A DNA stretch of 64,000 nucleotides from an uncultured Sutterella sp. (GTDB taxonomy: Bacteria; Pseudomonadota; Gammaproteobacteria; Burkholderiales; Burkholderiaceae_F): NCBI GenBank assembly GCA_900542195.1, contig UQNA01000006.1, forward strand, positions 8,267 through 72,266, in the 5' to 3' direction. The notes beneath the pieces were generated by a model. The model worked only from the letters and a program-made list of their open reading frames with translations. It was not told the origin of the DNA and made no database searches. A program made the translations under genes and the position numbers. Of this stretch, positions 9,132-17,187 are shown piece after piece; within the stretch, counting starts at the first letter, position 1; each line of letters begins with the position of its first letter.

Positions 9132-10769
9132 ATGAAACACTCAATACTTTCAATTATGGTTATGTTGGCGGCAACGGCACAAGCAGGCGTAGTTACTTTG
9201 GATGGTCATCATCTGACTCAAGAGCAAGCCTGGTCTATCGCTGAAGGAAAAGATACGGTTGAAATATCTCCCGAAGCTTATGAACGTCTAGAGAGATCTC
9301 ATCAACTTGTGGAATTAGCTGCTAAAGGAGGCACTCCTGTTTACGGATTAACCGTTGGAGTTGGCCTTAATAAAGACAAGCCTCTTTTTTCGGCCAATGG
9401 AGAGTTATCTCAAGAGGTTCGAGAAGCCTCCAAGGCATTTAATAGGAATGCTTTGAGAAGCCATTCTGCCGGAATTGGTCCAATGGCTGAAGATGTGATT
9501 GCTCGACTGCAGCTGGTTATTCGCCTCAATACATTGTTGGCCGGTCAGACTGGTGCGCAGCCTAAAGTTGCTGAACTGTATCGCGACTTTATAAATAAAG
9601 GGATCACGCCGCAAATTCCAGCTCGAGGATCGGTCGGAGAAGCTGATATTACGCTGTCCTCTCATGTAGGAGCGGTGATGATGGGAGAATGGAAAGCTAA
9701 AGTGGATGGAAAAGTTGTTGGCGGCGCTGAAGCTTTAAAACTTAAAGGAGTTTCTCCGCTTGATCCTCAAGGAAAAGATGCGCTGGCAATTCTCTCAACC
9801 AATGCAATGGCTGTTGCTCAGGTAATGAAAGCAAGGAAGGATGCAAAGGCCTTAGCTGATTTTTCTCCTGCGTTATTTGCACTAAGCTTGGAAGGATTAA
9901 ATGGAAATATTGCGCCTGTATTACCACAGGCAGTTTCAGTCCATCCTTTTAATGGATTAGAAAAAGAAGCCTCTAGGATAAGAGATGCATTAGACGGCTC
10001 ATATTTATGGAAGAAGAATGAGCAGCGTGCACTGCAGGATCCGCTTTCTTTCCGAACCTCAGTTTATGTTTTGCGTGAAGTTAATCAAGCACTTAACCAT
10101 TTAGATGAAGAGCTGCAGGTGCAGTTGAACTCTTCCGATGATAATCCCGGAACAATTTTGAATGCGGATAAGAAATACAGTGAGCACGAGCAAGTAGCCA
10201 TGTATTTCGTCGAAGGAAAGGATGTAAAAGGAGCAATCGTTCCTACGGCTAATTTTGAACCATTGCCAGTAGCAATCGCCGCACAAAGACTTGAGATCGC
10301 TCTTACGCATCTTAGCCACAACAGTGTCCGGAGAACTATTCATTTGTCGGATGATCATTTTACTGGGCTCACCCGCTTTTTGTCGGATCCGAAAAACAAA
10401 GGACACGCATTCGGCGCTATTCAGAAGCCGTTTGTAGCTCTGCATAGTGAGAATCAAACTTTGGCAAATCCTGTTTCTTTCTTGGGAACTCCGGTTGCCG
10501 GAGATATTGAAGATACCTTCACAAATCTTCCTTTGGTTGCTGAAAGGTTAGCAAAAATTGCGGATAACACGGCCTATATCTATAGCCTGGAATTGCTCCA
10601 TGCAGCCCAAGCAGTAGATTTGAGAACTAAGCTGAAAGGACAGTTCGCAATGGGCAAAGATTCACAAGAGTTATATAAGCGGTATCGACAGGCAGTTAAG
10701 TATGTCGGTGAAGATCGGATTTTTACTGATGACATAGAGAACGGTAAAAATCTGATTATGAATAACTAA
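9132..10769 (+). CDS. Secreted aromatic amino acid lyase-fold protein lacking the MIO triad
   Basis: The 545-residue product belongs to the histidine/phenylalanine ammonia-lyase superfamily: VYGLTVGVG (canonical YGxNTGFG with the catalytic Tyr), RSHSAGIG (canonical SHxxGxG), QDPLSFR (canonical QDxYSxR) and SSDDNPG. Two things are odd. It has a Sec signal peptide (MKHSILSIMVMLAATAQA then G), whereas known HutH/PAL proteins are cytoplasmic. At the cofactor site, canonical GSVGASGDLAPLAH reads GSVGEADITLSSH (residues 166-178), so the Ala-Ser-Gly that cyclises to methylidene-imidazolone is missing; the Tyr of QDxYSxR is Leu and the Asn of the LALINGTQ-type motif is also altered. I start at 9132 because AAGGA lies seven bases upstream and the signal peptide begins there; an ATG at 9087 is in frame. 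It closes the reductase operon. Confidence 0.85.
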   Translation: MKHSILSIMVMLAATAQAGVVTLDGHHLTQEQAWSIAEGKDTVEISPEAYERLERSHQLVELAAKGGTPVYGLTVGVGLNKDKPLFSANGELSQEVREASKAFNRNALRSHSAGIGPMAEDVIARLQLVIRLNTLLAGQTGAQPKVAELYRDFINKGITPQIPARGSVGEADITLSSHVGAVMMGEWKAKVDGKVVGGAEALKLKGVSPLDPQGKDALAILSTNAMAVAQVMKARKDAKALADFSPALFALSLEGLNGNIAPVLPQAVSVHPFNGLEKEASRIRDALDGSYLWKKNEQRALQDPLSFRTSVYVLREVNQALNHLDEELQVQLNSSDDNPGTILNADKKYSEHEQVAMYFVEGKDVKGAIVPTANFEPLPVAIAAQRLEIALTHLSHNSVRRTIHLSDDHFTGLTRFLSDPKNKGHAFGAIQKPFVALHSENQTLANPVSFLGTPVAGDIEDTFTNLPLVAERLAKIADNTAYIYSLELLHAAQAVDLRTKLKGQFAMGKDSQELYKRYRQAVKYVGEDRIFTDDIENGKNLIMNN

Positions 10770-10789
10770 AGATAGAAAGTTAAAACAAT

Positions 10790-10822
10790 GAGAGGAGATG
10801 TCGAAGTCTAGATTCTCCTCTC
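10790..10822 (+). terminator. Stem-loop after the lyase-fold gene, probable operon end
   Basis: GAGAGGAGA (10790-10798) pairs with TCTCCTCTC (10814-10822) around a 15-base loop, 21 bases past the stop codon. There is no strong T run after it, so termination may be partial or Rho-assisted. Confidence 0.55.
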
Positions 10823-11120
10823 TTCGCATTTGACCGAAGAGTGACACAAAAAAGCTCTCAAAATTTCGCTGTGAAAAGGTCAACTTATCTTTTTGAATTA
10901 AAAAACGGCTTAAAAATCTTCCTTGTGTTGCCGGTACCGACTGAAAACATATCTGAGGAATTAGAAGATATTTTTTTAAACTATTGTCTAACAATATAGT
11001 TTGTAAAGATAGCTCATAACCAGTTAGAAGACACGCAGCGTTCTCTGCATTCTCAAAGGATGAACCTCGTCTCCTTCCTGCCTAATTGAGTATGAAAGTG
11101 AGAAAAACTAAAGGCCTTTT
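10823..11120. other. Gene-poor gap; one doubtful 52-codon frame
   Basis: No recognised gene lies here. A plus-strand frame from GTG at 10841 to TAG at 10999 encodes 52 residues with a fairly protein-like composition (an ELKNGLKIFLVLP segment), but has no clear ribosome binding site or recognised family. It may be a relic or a chance frame. Confidence 0.25.
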
Positions 11121-11456
11121 TCATACGTGAAGAGGATAATGTTCTTTGATTCTGCCGTTGTAGAACACCACTGAAGAAAGAATAGTTAAAACTCCGCAAG
11201 CAATCAGAATCGAGACTCCTAAAGCAAACGGCATACCGGACGTAATTCTGCGAAGATAAAGGTTATAGGCCGATATAAACCATTCAATACCGAAGCCGAT
11301 AAGACTTAATTGCCAAAGCCAGCAAACCGGACGGAAAGGAATAATCAGCAGGATAAGTAAGATAACCGGGACGGCTAACCAAAAATAACTGCCCCAAAAA
11401 TATAAATGGGCCGCAAATAGAATCGCTCCCAAAATCGGAAAAATTAGTCGCCACAT
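11121..11456 (-). CDS. Small multi-span membrane protein of unknown function
   Basis: The 111-residue product is highly hydrophobic, with about four predicted membrane segments (roughly residues 4-20, 26-44, 46-66 and 78-101) and short polar ends. I do not recognise a family. It stands alone on the minus strand, divergent from the AEC carrier gene 232 bases away. The frame runs uninterrupted with normal codon use, which supports it as real, but no strong Shine-Dalgarno sequence precedes the ATG. Confidence 0.6.
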   Translation of the reverse strand: MWRLIFPILGAILFAAHLYFWGSYFWLAVPVILLILLIIPFRPVCWLWQLSLIGFGIEWFISAYNLYLRRITSGMPFALGVSILIACGVLTILSSVVFYNGRIKEHYPLHV

Positions 11457-11531
11457 ACTAGTATTTATTTGTTAGGCCAAAATCGCCGGCCCTGCCCTTC
11501 TTGTTTCTGTCCGGTTTTAATAACAAAGCGG

Positions 11532-11557
11532 ATCAAAGTCTAAAGAGGATCTTTGAT
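11532..11557. promoter_or_regulatory. Inverted repeat upstream of the AEC carrier gene
   Basis: ATCAAAG (11532-11538) and CTTTGAT (11551-11557) form a perfect inverted repeat with a 12-base spacer, in the divergent promoter region between the small membrane protein and the AEC carrier. It has the shape of a dimeric repressor site; no regulator gene is adjacent. Confidence 0.35.
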
Positions 11558-11628
11558 GTTTGCAGGAAAAAAGTCCTTCTTTTGAGAAATGTTACTAACT
11601 CCCAAAGTCATGGAATTTCCTGATTTGT

Positions 11629-11637
11629 TTATCCACA
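11629..11637 (+). other. Isolated consensus DnaA box
   Basis: TTATCCACA is a perfect match to the strong DnaA-binding consensus, 52 bases before the AEC carrier start. No cluster of further boxes or an AT-rich unwinding block surrounds it, so it is not an origin by itself. A single 9-base match can also arise by chance. Confidence 0.4.
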
Positions 11638-11688
11638 GCTAATTCTTCTAAGTTTTAGACTTAACGTAAATATTGGATAAAAAGAAAA

Positions 11689-12663
11689 ATGGAACTCGAA
11701 CTCCTCTCCCAGTTTCTCTTTCAGTTTGAAAGAAGTTCGCCGTTGTTTCTGCTGATCTTCTTAGGATTTGCTTTAGCTAAATGGTTTGGTTTTAGTAAAG
11801 CGGCTGGAAATATTTTGGCTCGGTTTGCTTTCAATATTGCGTTGCCGGCAATGTTGTTTCGCCTTCTTTCCGACCTCTTCACAAAAGAAAATCACGCCGA
11901 TTTAAGGCTGCTTTTGGCTTATTTCGGCGCTTGCATTATCTTATTTTTTATCGGACGTTTTGTCGCCAAGAAGGTTCTCTCAATGCCTCCGGTGGATTCC
12001 GCAATTTTCGGTACCGGCTGTGTATTCTCTAATAATGGACTGCTTGGACTTCCATTGGCTATCGCTATGCTGGGAGAAATTGTAACGCCTTCAATTTCGG
12101 CAGTTCTGTCGATGAATGCCATGATTCTGTGGACGCTGGTTTCTATTGCTGTAGAGTTTGCTCAACAGACCGGTCATCTAACCGTGAAGAGCTTTCTTAA
12201 GACGTTGCTGACTGTTTTCAAGAACCCCCTCATTATCTCCATCTTCTCCGGCGTTTTGTGGAGCTGTACAGGCCTCAAGATTCCATATGTGATCGATGAG
12301 CCTTTGCGCCTGATCGGTAATTCAGCAACGGCCATCAGCTTAATTGTTGTGGGAATGGGTTTGGCTGAATATGGCCTTGGAAGCGGTATTCGTAAAAGCA
12401 TTGTTTTAAGCGGAATAAAGCTGTTTGTGCATCCGGCTTTAATTTTCTGTTTGGCTTGGTTAATAGGCCTTGGACCGGTGGAAACGACTGCCGTAGTGTT
12501 CCTTGGCTGCTTACCGATTGGTGTCAATGTCTATTTGATGTGCAAGCAATTCCATGCTGCCGCCGACATTATTGCCAATGCCATGATTATTACGACTGTG
12601 ATGTGCTCATTCACCATTCCGTTAGCCGTAACAGTGCTAAGACACTTCTTTCCTATGACCTAA
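11689..12663 (+). CDS. AEC family transporter (auxin efflux carrier/malonate permease type)
   Basis: The 324-residue protein has about ten predicted spans arranged as two five-helix halves, with family-typical segments FNIALPAMLFRLL near residue 50 and NNGLLGLPLAIAMLGE near residue 115. AEC members in bacteria export or import small carboxylates such as malonate, malate or lactate; the exact substrate is not readable here. It is a single-gene unit with its own bidirectional terminator shared with the convergent RidA gene. The upstream region has an inverted repeat and a DnaA box-like site. Confidence 0.88.
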   Translation: MELELLSQFLFQFERSSPLFLLIFLGFALAKWFGFSKAAGNILARFAFNIALPAMLFRLLSDLFTKENHADLRLLLAYFGACIILFFIGRFVAKKVLSMPPVDSAIFGTGCVFSNNGLLGLPLAIAMLGEIVTPSISAVLSMNAMILWTLVSIAVEFAQQTGHLTVKSFLKTLLTVFKNPLIISIFSGVLWSCTGLKIPYVIDEPLRLIGNSATAISLIVVGMGLAEYGLGSGIRKSIVLSGIKLFVHPALIFCLAWLIGLGPVETTAVVFLGCLPIGVNVYLMCKQFHAAADIIANAMIITTVMCSFTIPLAVTVLRHFFPMT

Positions 12664-12668
12664 CGAAA

Positions 12669-12699
12669 AAGGCCTCTGAATCGAGAATTCAGAAGCCTT
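12669..12699. terminator. Bidirectional terminator between AEC carrier and RidA
   Basis: AAGGCCTCTGAAT (12669-12681) pairs with ATTCAGAAGCCTT (12687-12699) with one mismatch around a five-base loop. A-rich sequence precedes it and T-rich sequence borders it on the other strand, which suits the two convergent genes. Confidence 0.8.
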
Positions 12700-12720
12700 C
12701 TAAAGGAAAGAACAAAAAGT

Positions 12721-13089
12721 TTACTCGGGCATTTCAGCCATGAGTTCAACCTCAAGTTTGTAGCCGAAATGAAGTTCCTTTACAGGAACGACAACGCGCG
12801 CCGGACGATGGTCTCCAAACGCTTTAGCATAAAGCTCATTAATACGGGGCCAATCCTTGATATCCGCAACGTAGACGCGGCAATTAACAACGTCTTGAAG
12901 AGATACACCGGTGAACCCTAAAACCTCTCTAATGACCTTGAAAACGGCTTCAAATTGATCGTCTAATGAGTCTTGCGGCTTTACCAAGTTCGGCAGGATT
13001 CCGGACATATAAAGCTGTCCCTTGGAAATTACAGCATGAGAGTAATGACCGTTCGGAGACGGTAAATTAGGAACAATAATTTCACGCAT
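12721..13089 (-). CDS. RidA/YjgF-family protein (enamine/imine deaminase)
   Basis: At 122 residues this has the usual length of the trimeric RidA family, whose members hydrolyse reactive enamines and imines released by PLP enzymes to ketoacids and ammonia. The conserved arginine that binds the carboxylate is present in RPARVVVPV, and the C-terminal KLEVELMAEMPE matches the KxExExxA ending. The N-terminal IVPNLPSPNGHYSHAV and LYMSGILP match family blocks. It ends the minus-strand unit with the ABC importer, five bases after the ATPase gene, hinting that the imported solute is an amino-containing compound; that link is inference. Confidence 0.88.
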   Translation of the reverse strand: MREIIVPNLPSPNGHYSHAVISKGQLYMSGILPNLVKPQDSLDDQFEAVFKVIREVLGFTGVSLQDVVNCRVYVADIKDWPRINELYAKAFGDHRPARVVVPVKELHFGYKLEVELMAEMPE

Positions 13090-13094
13090 GAGGT

Positions 13095-14183
13095 CTACTT
13101 CCTAATAATGACGCCGGCTTGTGGAACAAAAGATGCTTCTCTTTCGAGACCTACGTCTAGAATCTGCATGCCCGGTAAGAAAGGAATGCCCATGGAATAA
13201 GTCTTGTCGGCAATGCCTTGAACTTGAACGTGATAGTCAATCTTGTCGCCTTCAAAGAGAGTATTCACGATCTTTACCGGAATGGCATTCTCAGAGCCGG
13301 TGGCAAAAGAAAGATTTTCCGGACGAACAACCAATAAAGCTTCTTTGCCGACTTCCGGAGGATTTTGCTTTCCTAGACGGGCTTGAATATTTCTGCCGTT
13401 AACGTTGAAAATGCCGTAGTCTCCGTTCTTGCTGACGAGAGTGCCCGGGATGAGGTTGGCCTGACCAATGAAATCCGCAACAAAAGGAGAAGCCGGATCG
13501 TCATAAAGGTCAAACGGAGAACCTAACTGTTCAATGTGGCCGCGCTGCATAACCATGATGCGGTCGGACATGGTCAGAGCTTCTTTCTGATCGTGAGTAA
13601 CGTAGAGGCAAGTTAGAGAAAGATCTTTCTGAATGCGTCTGATCTCCGTTCTCATGTGCAGTCTTAACTTAGCGTCTAAGTTAGAAAGCGGTTCATCCAT
13701 GAGAATGATTTTTGGTCTGAGAACCAATACACGAGCTAAAGCGACGCGCTGCTGTTCTCCGCCTGATAGCTGGTTAGGATAGTTCCCTTCTGCATTTTCC
13801 AGGCCGACCATTGCTAAAGCTTCATGGACCTTTTTCTTGATGGAGTCAGTTGTCTCGCGTCTGATCTTCAGGCCGTAGGCAACGTTGTCAAAAATCTTCA
13901 TATGCGGAAAGAGCGCATAGTTCTGGAATACGAATCCCATGTCTCTTTCATTTGCCGGAACTTTAGTGATGTTCTCACCGTCCAATAAGATTTCACCGCT
14001 GGAGGGCGTTTCAAAGCCGGCGATCATTCTAAGGGTCGTCGTTTTTCCGCATCCCGATGGCCCGAGGAAAGTTAAGAATTCACCGGTCTGAACTTCCAAG
14101 TCAACCGAAGAGACCGCCGTAAAATCTTTTCCGTCTTTAATGTAATGGCGGGAGATATTTTGTAAACAAAGGGCAACTGACAT
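13095..14183 (-). CDS. ABC importer ATP-binding subunit (iron/spermidine/phosphonate type)
   Basis: The 362-residue protein has Walker A GPSGCGKTTTL (near residue 39), the signature LSGGEQQRVALARV and Walker B IILMDEPLSNLD, followed by a C-terminal regulatory TOBE-like region (about 245-350). This layout is typical of the FbpC/PotA/PhnT importer ATPases. It abuts the permease gene directly and belongs to a binding protein-permease-ATPase-RidA unit on the minus strand. The exact substrate is unclear from sequence: ferric iron, putrescine-like or aminophosphonate solutes are all served by close relatives. Confidence 0.93.
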   Translation of the reverse strand: MSVALCLQNISRHYIKDGKDFTAVSSVDLEVQTGEFLTFLGPSGCGKTTTLRMIAGFETPSSGEILLDGENITKVPANERDMGFVFQNYALFPHMKIFDNVAYGLKIRRETTDSIKKKVHEALAMVGLENAEGNYPNQLSGGEQQRVALARVLVLRPKIILMDEPLSNLDAKLRLHMRTEIRRIQKDLSLTCLYVTHDQKEALTMSDRIMVMQRGHIEQLGSPFDLYDDPASPFVADFIGQANLIPGTLVSKNGDYGIFNVNGRNIQARLGKQNPPEVGKEALLVVRPENLSFATGSENAIPVKIVNTLFEGDKIDYHVQVQGIADKTYSMGIPFLPGMQILDVGLEREASFVPQAGVIIRK

Positions 14184-15851
14184 TTAGCGGAGACCTCCGG
14201 TTGAATTACCTACAGGGCAAACAGTCTTCGCAATTAAAGACATAACGCCTGAAGCAATGAAAACAATAATAATGAGAACGATAGAGAATGCACAGGCCTG
14301 AGCAAATTGCAGCTCAGTCATACATTCAAGAATGCGGGTCGTGATAAGAGACCAGTGAACCGAGACCAAGAAGATGGTCGCGCTGATGGCGGTCATGGAG
14401 TGGATGAACAAATACTTCATACCTGCCATTACTGCCGGCAATACCAAAGGAACGGTAATTCTCCAGAACGTATAGGCGGAAGAGGCGCCTAAGCTCGTGG
14501 AAGCTTCTTCAATGGATGGATCAATCTGTGTAAGAGAAGCAATCACGTTGCGGATACCGGCTGATGAATAACGGAACACATAGGCTGCGATAAGAATATA
14601 GACGGTACCGGTTAACACGATTGGTTTGTCGTTAAAAGCAATAATGTAAGCAATACCGACGACCGTACCCGGAAGTGTGTAGTTCAGCAGGGAAATCGTT
14701 TCTAATGTCTTATGGCCTTTAACTTTAAGCCACTTGGTGACATAGCCGATTAATACGGCAAGCAGGCCGCCGATCGGAGTGCCGACGCAGGCAATAATCA
14801 AAGTATCTTTAATCGCCTTGCTGCCGAAGGTAAAGACGTAATGGTAGTTCTCGAATGTCAGAGAGTTGTCCACACCCCAAACTTTGATGAGCGAACCGAT
14901 GAGAATAATGGAATAAAGATACAGAACAAAAGCCGAAATAAAGGTCACGGTGCCGAGAACGACGCCAGTAATAAGCGCACCCGGGCCTTTGATGGAGCTT
15001 CTTCCGCCTGCTTTACCGGTAACGGTAACGAAGCTTCTGCGGCTTACCCAGAAATTCTGCAGACCGTAAACAATCAAAGCCGGAATAATAAGCAGGAAGG
15101 ACAATGCCGCACCGCCCTTGAAGTCATACATACCGGTAATCTGTAAGTAAGCTTGTGTCGGCAGAACCGGGAATGAGTGCCCGCCTAAAACCTGCGGTGT
15201 GGCGAAGTCTGCCAGTGAGCAGGAGAATACGAGCAGGAAGGCGTTGGCTAAACCGGGAGCTGCTAATGGGAATGTAACTGTTCTAAAGACATTAAATGGA
15301 GAAGAGCCTAATGAATATGCTGCATCTTCCAAGTTCGGATCAATTCTTAAAAGAATTGTCGTCAGTGTCATGAAGGCAATCGGGAAATAAGTCAGGGTTT
15401 CTGAAATATAGGTGCCCCAAAAGCCGTAGAAATTAAAGTTGTCCAGGCCGAAGAACTGAAGCAAGATGCCGTTTGGGCCTAAGGAAAGAGTTAAAGCGAT
15501 GGAACTGGTGAAGGGAGGCGAAATAAGCGGAAGAAGTGTTACCGCTGAAATCGCAAATTTTAACCAGCCCGGCATTGAAAGCCGAGTCACCGCAAAAGCA
15601 AAAATAAAACCGATGATGGTTCCGGTAAGACCGACTGCAGTCGCTAAAACAATACTGTTGACGATGGCCCTTCTGTCGTACCAGTTGTCTAAGAAGGGCT
15701 TTAAGTTGTCAAAGGTAAAGTGCCCGTCAACCCAGAAAGTAACCCCTAATAAGCGGACTAATGGGTAGACGACAAAGACACCCATGGCCATCCATAAGGC
15801 AAAAACAGTAAATTTGGTTACCAGATCATTTTTTTCAGAGCTTTTGACCAT
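14184..15851 (-). CDS. ABC importer permease, double-domain FbpB type
   Basis: This is a fused permease with two six-helix domains. Each carries an EAA loop: LEDAAYSLGSSPFNVFRTVTFP in the first half (split in the text by its conserved glycine) and IEEASTSLGASSAYTFWR in the second. I start at ATG 15851 (MVKSSEKN, 555 residues) because the alternative upstream start at 15899 would place a hairpin inside the coding region. The double-permease form is typical of iron(III), sulfate-like and aminoethylphosphonate importers. It follows the binding protein gene after a stem-loop that likely lowers its expression. Confidence 0.92.
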   Translation of the reverse strand: MVKSSEKNDLVTKFTVFALWMAMGVFVVYPLVRLLGVTFWVDGHFTFDNLKPFLDNWYDRRAIVNSIVLATAVGLTGTIIGFIFAFAVTRLSMPGWLKFAISAVTLLPLISPPFTSSIALTLSLGPNGILLQFFGLDNFNFYGFWGTYISETLTYFPIAFMTLTTILLRIDPNLEDAAYSLGSSPFNVFRTVTFPLAAPGLANAFLLVFSCSLADFATPQVLGGHSFPVLPTQAYLQITGMYDFKGGAALSFLLIIPALIVYGLQNFWVSRRSFVTVTGKAGGRSSIKGPGALITGVVLGTVTFISAFVLYLYSIILIGSLIKVWGVDNSLTFENYHYVFTFGSKAIKDTLIIACVGTPIGGLLAVLIGYVTKWLKVKGHKTLETISLLNYTLPGTVVGIAYIIAFNDKPIVLTGTVYILIAAYVFRYSSAGIRNVIASLTQIDPSIEEASTSLGASSAYTFWRITVPLVLPAVMAGMKYLFIHSMTAISATIFLVSVHWSLITTRILECMTELQFAQACAFSIVLIIIVFIASGVMSLIAKTVCPVGNSTGGLR

Positions 15852-15870
15852 GGGTTTGCTGCCTATGTTT

Positions 15871-15891
15871 AAGGGCCCCCGAAGGGGCCTT
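15871..15891 (-). terminator. Intercistronic attenuating hairpin between binding protein and permease
   Basis: AAGGGCCCC (15871-15879) pairs with GGGGCCTT (15884-15891) with one bulged G and a very short loop. GC-rich stem-loops at this place commonly stabilise the upstream binding-protein message and reduce read-through to the permease. Confidence 0.65.
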
Positions 15892-15923
15892 AGTTTCAAG
15901 AATTAAGTAAATCAATAAGTTGA

Positions 15924-16913
15924 TTACTTAATGACTTCGTTGATCCAGCGGTTTGTATATTCTTTTCTCTTTTCGCCTTTCCAAGTTGTGTCAACGTCTT
16001 TGAGGTTGATCTTGGAGAGGTCAAGAAGCGGATTGGAAGTCTTAACGTCGTTGCGTGTAGGAACGTAGTTGATCTTGTTAGCAACGATGAAGTCTGCGAA
16101 TTTCTTGCTGGCAGCCCAGTCAACGAACTTCTTGGCGGCGTCCAGATTCTTAGCGCCCTTGACGATACCTGTTGCTTCAATACCGTAGGAAACACCGTCT
16201 TCCGGATAGGTGATGACAACCGGGTAACCCTGTTGCTTAATATCTAAAGCGTCAACAATGTAGAAGATACCGGAAGCGCATTGGCCGGTAGCAATTGGCA
16301 TGGCACCGCCCGCACCGCTCTTGGTGTACATCTGGATGTTGCCGTTAAGTTTCTTCTGATATTCAAAGGCAGGATCTTCGCCTTTAACCTTAACTAAAGA
16401 GTAGATGCGTTCCGTAGCGGTTCCGGAAGTTCTGGCATCGGCCATCTGGAGGTTGTTTTTGTACTTCGGATCAAGGAGGTCATCCCACTTTGTAGGAGCC
16501 TGCATCTTGTTCTTTTCCAAGAACTTAGTATTAGTTAAGAAGCACAGAGGAATAATACCGATACCGGTCCAACGATTGTCTTTGTCTCTGAGATTTGCAG
16601 GGATAGCATCGGAATCTTTTGGTCTGTAAGCTTCGAAAATCTGATCTTTAGCGCCAGCAGCATATGTATCGGCAGGACCGCCGAGCATAACGTCAACCTG
16701 AGGGTTGCCCTTTTCAGCTGTCAATCTTGCCAAGGCTTCCCCTGAGGAGAAACGCAGGAAGTTAACTTTGATTCCGGTATCTTTAGTGAATTCAGCAAAT
16801 ACCTTGGATGCGTACTTCTCAGGCATGATGGAATAAGCGTTGAGAGTTTCTGCTGCGCTGACAGAACCAGCAAGGAAGCAAACAGACAACGCTGCTACAC
16901 TAAATAATTTCAT
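15924..16913 (-). CDS. ABC importer periplasmic substrate-binding protein
   Basis: A Sec signal peptide (MKLFSVAALSVCFLAGSVSA, cleavage before AETL) leads a 329-residue family 1 extracellular binding protein of the FbpA/AfuA/PhnS group. The N-terminal lobe begins LNAYSIMPEKYASKVFAEFTKDTGIKV and the DVMLGGPADTYAAGAKD segment contributes to the ligand cleft. AAAGAGGC precedes the ATG. It is the promoter-proximal gene of the importer unit. The ligand is unknown; I see no tyrosine pair pattern that would clearly prove ferric iron binding. Confidence 0.92.
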   Translation of the reverse strand: MKLFSVAALSVCFLAGSVSAAETLNAYSIMPEKYASKVFAEFTKDTGIKVNFLRFSSGEALARLTAEKGNPQVDVMLGGPADTYAAGAKDQIFEAYRPKDSDAIPANLRDKDNRWTGIGIIPLCFLTNTKFLEKNKMQAPTKWDDLLDPKYKNNLQMADARTSGTATERIYSLVKVKGEDPAFEYQKKLNGNIQMYTKSGAGGAMPIATGQCASGIFYIVDALDIKQQGYPVVITYPEDGVSYGIEATGIVKGAKNLDAAKKFVDWAASKKFADFIVANKINYVPTRNDVKTSNPLLDLSKINLKDVDTTWKGEKRKEYTNRWINEVIK

Positions 16914-17142
16914 ATTGAAGCCTCTTTAAGAGTTGAAAAAAAGCAGAATGTCACAAACTGTTATTCTATAGTCACTTCCATGCCTACAAAAGAGGGCGAA
17001 CCTGGAGGGCTCGGTATTTTTAAGAAATTTGCAGGCTTTTTAGGACTTAAGAGAATTCTTTTGTTGCCTTCAAACAAAACTCTTTAGGTTTTGGTTTCGT
17101 CGAGTGTCTGAAGAAAAATTTTTTCTATAACTCATATCAAAA

Positions 17143-17171
17143 TGGCCGTTCAACCGAAAATTGAGCGGCCA
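17143..17171 (-). terminator. Terminator of the MCE/Mla-type operon
   Basis: TGGCCGTTCAA (17143-17153) pairs with TTGAGCGGCCA (17161-17171) with one mismatch. Read on the minus strand it is followed by ATTTTG, about 17 bases after the lipoprotein stop codon. Confidence 0.7.
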
Positions 17172-17187
17172 AGATGATTACCAGGCA

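Noticed and set aside
8785..9153. 122-codon minus-strand frame over the module 1 cytochrome
   Set aside because: It is the complement of a clearly real tetraheme cytochrome gene and shows no family features of its own.
9132..10769. Naming the lyase-fold gene hutH (histidine ammonia-lyase)
   Set aside because: The Ala-Ser-Gly triad needed for the MIO cofactor is absent and the protein is exported, so a functional name would be misleading.
10671..10994. 107-codon minus-strand frame past the lyase-fold gene
   Set aside because: It overlaps the lyase-fold coding end and the terminal hairpin, with no recognisable domain.
11457..11688. Replication origin around the perfect DnaA box
   Set aside because: Only one box is present and there is no adjacent AT-rich unwinding element or dnaA gene.
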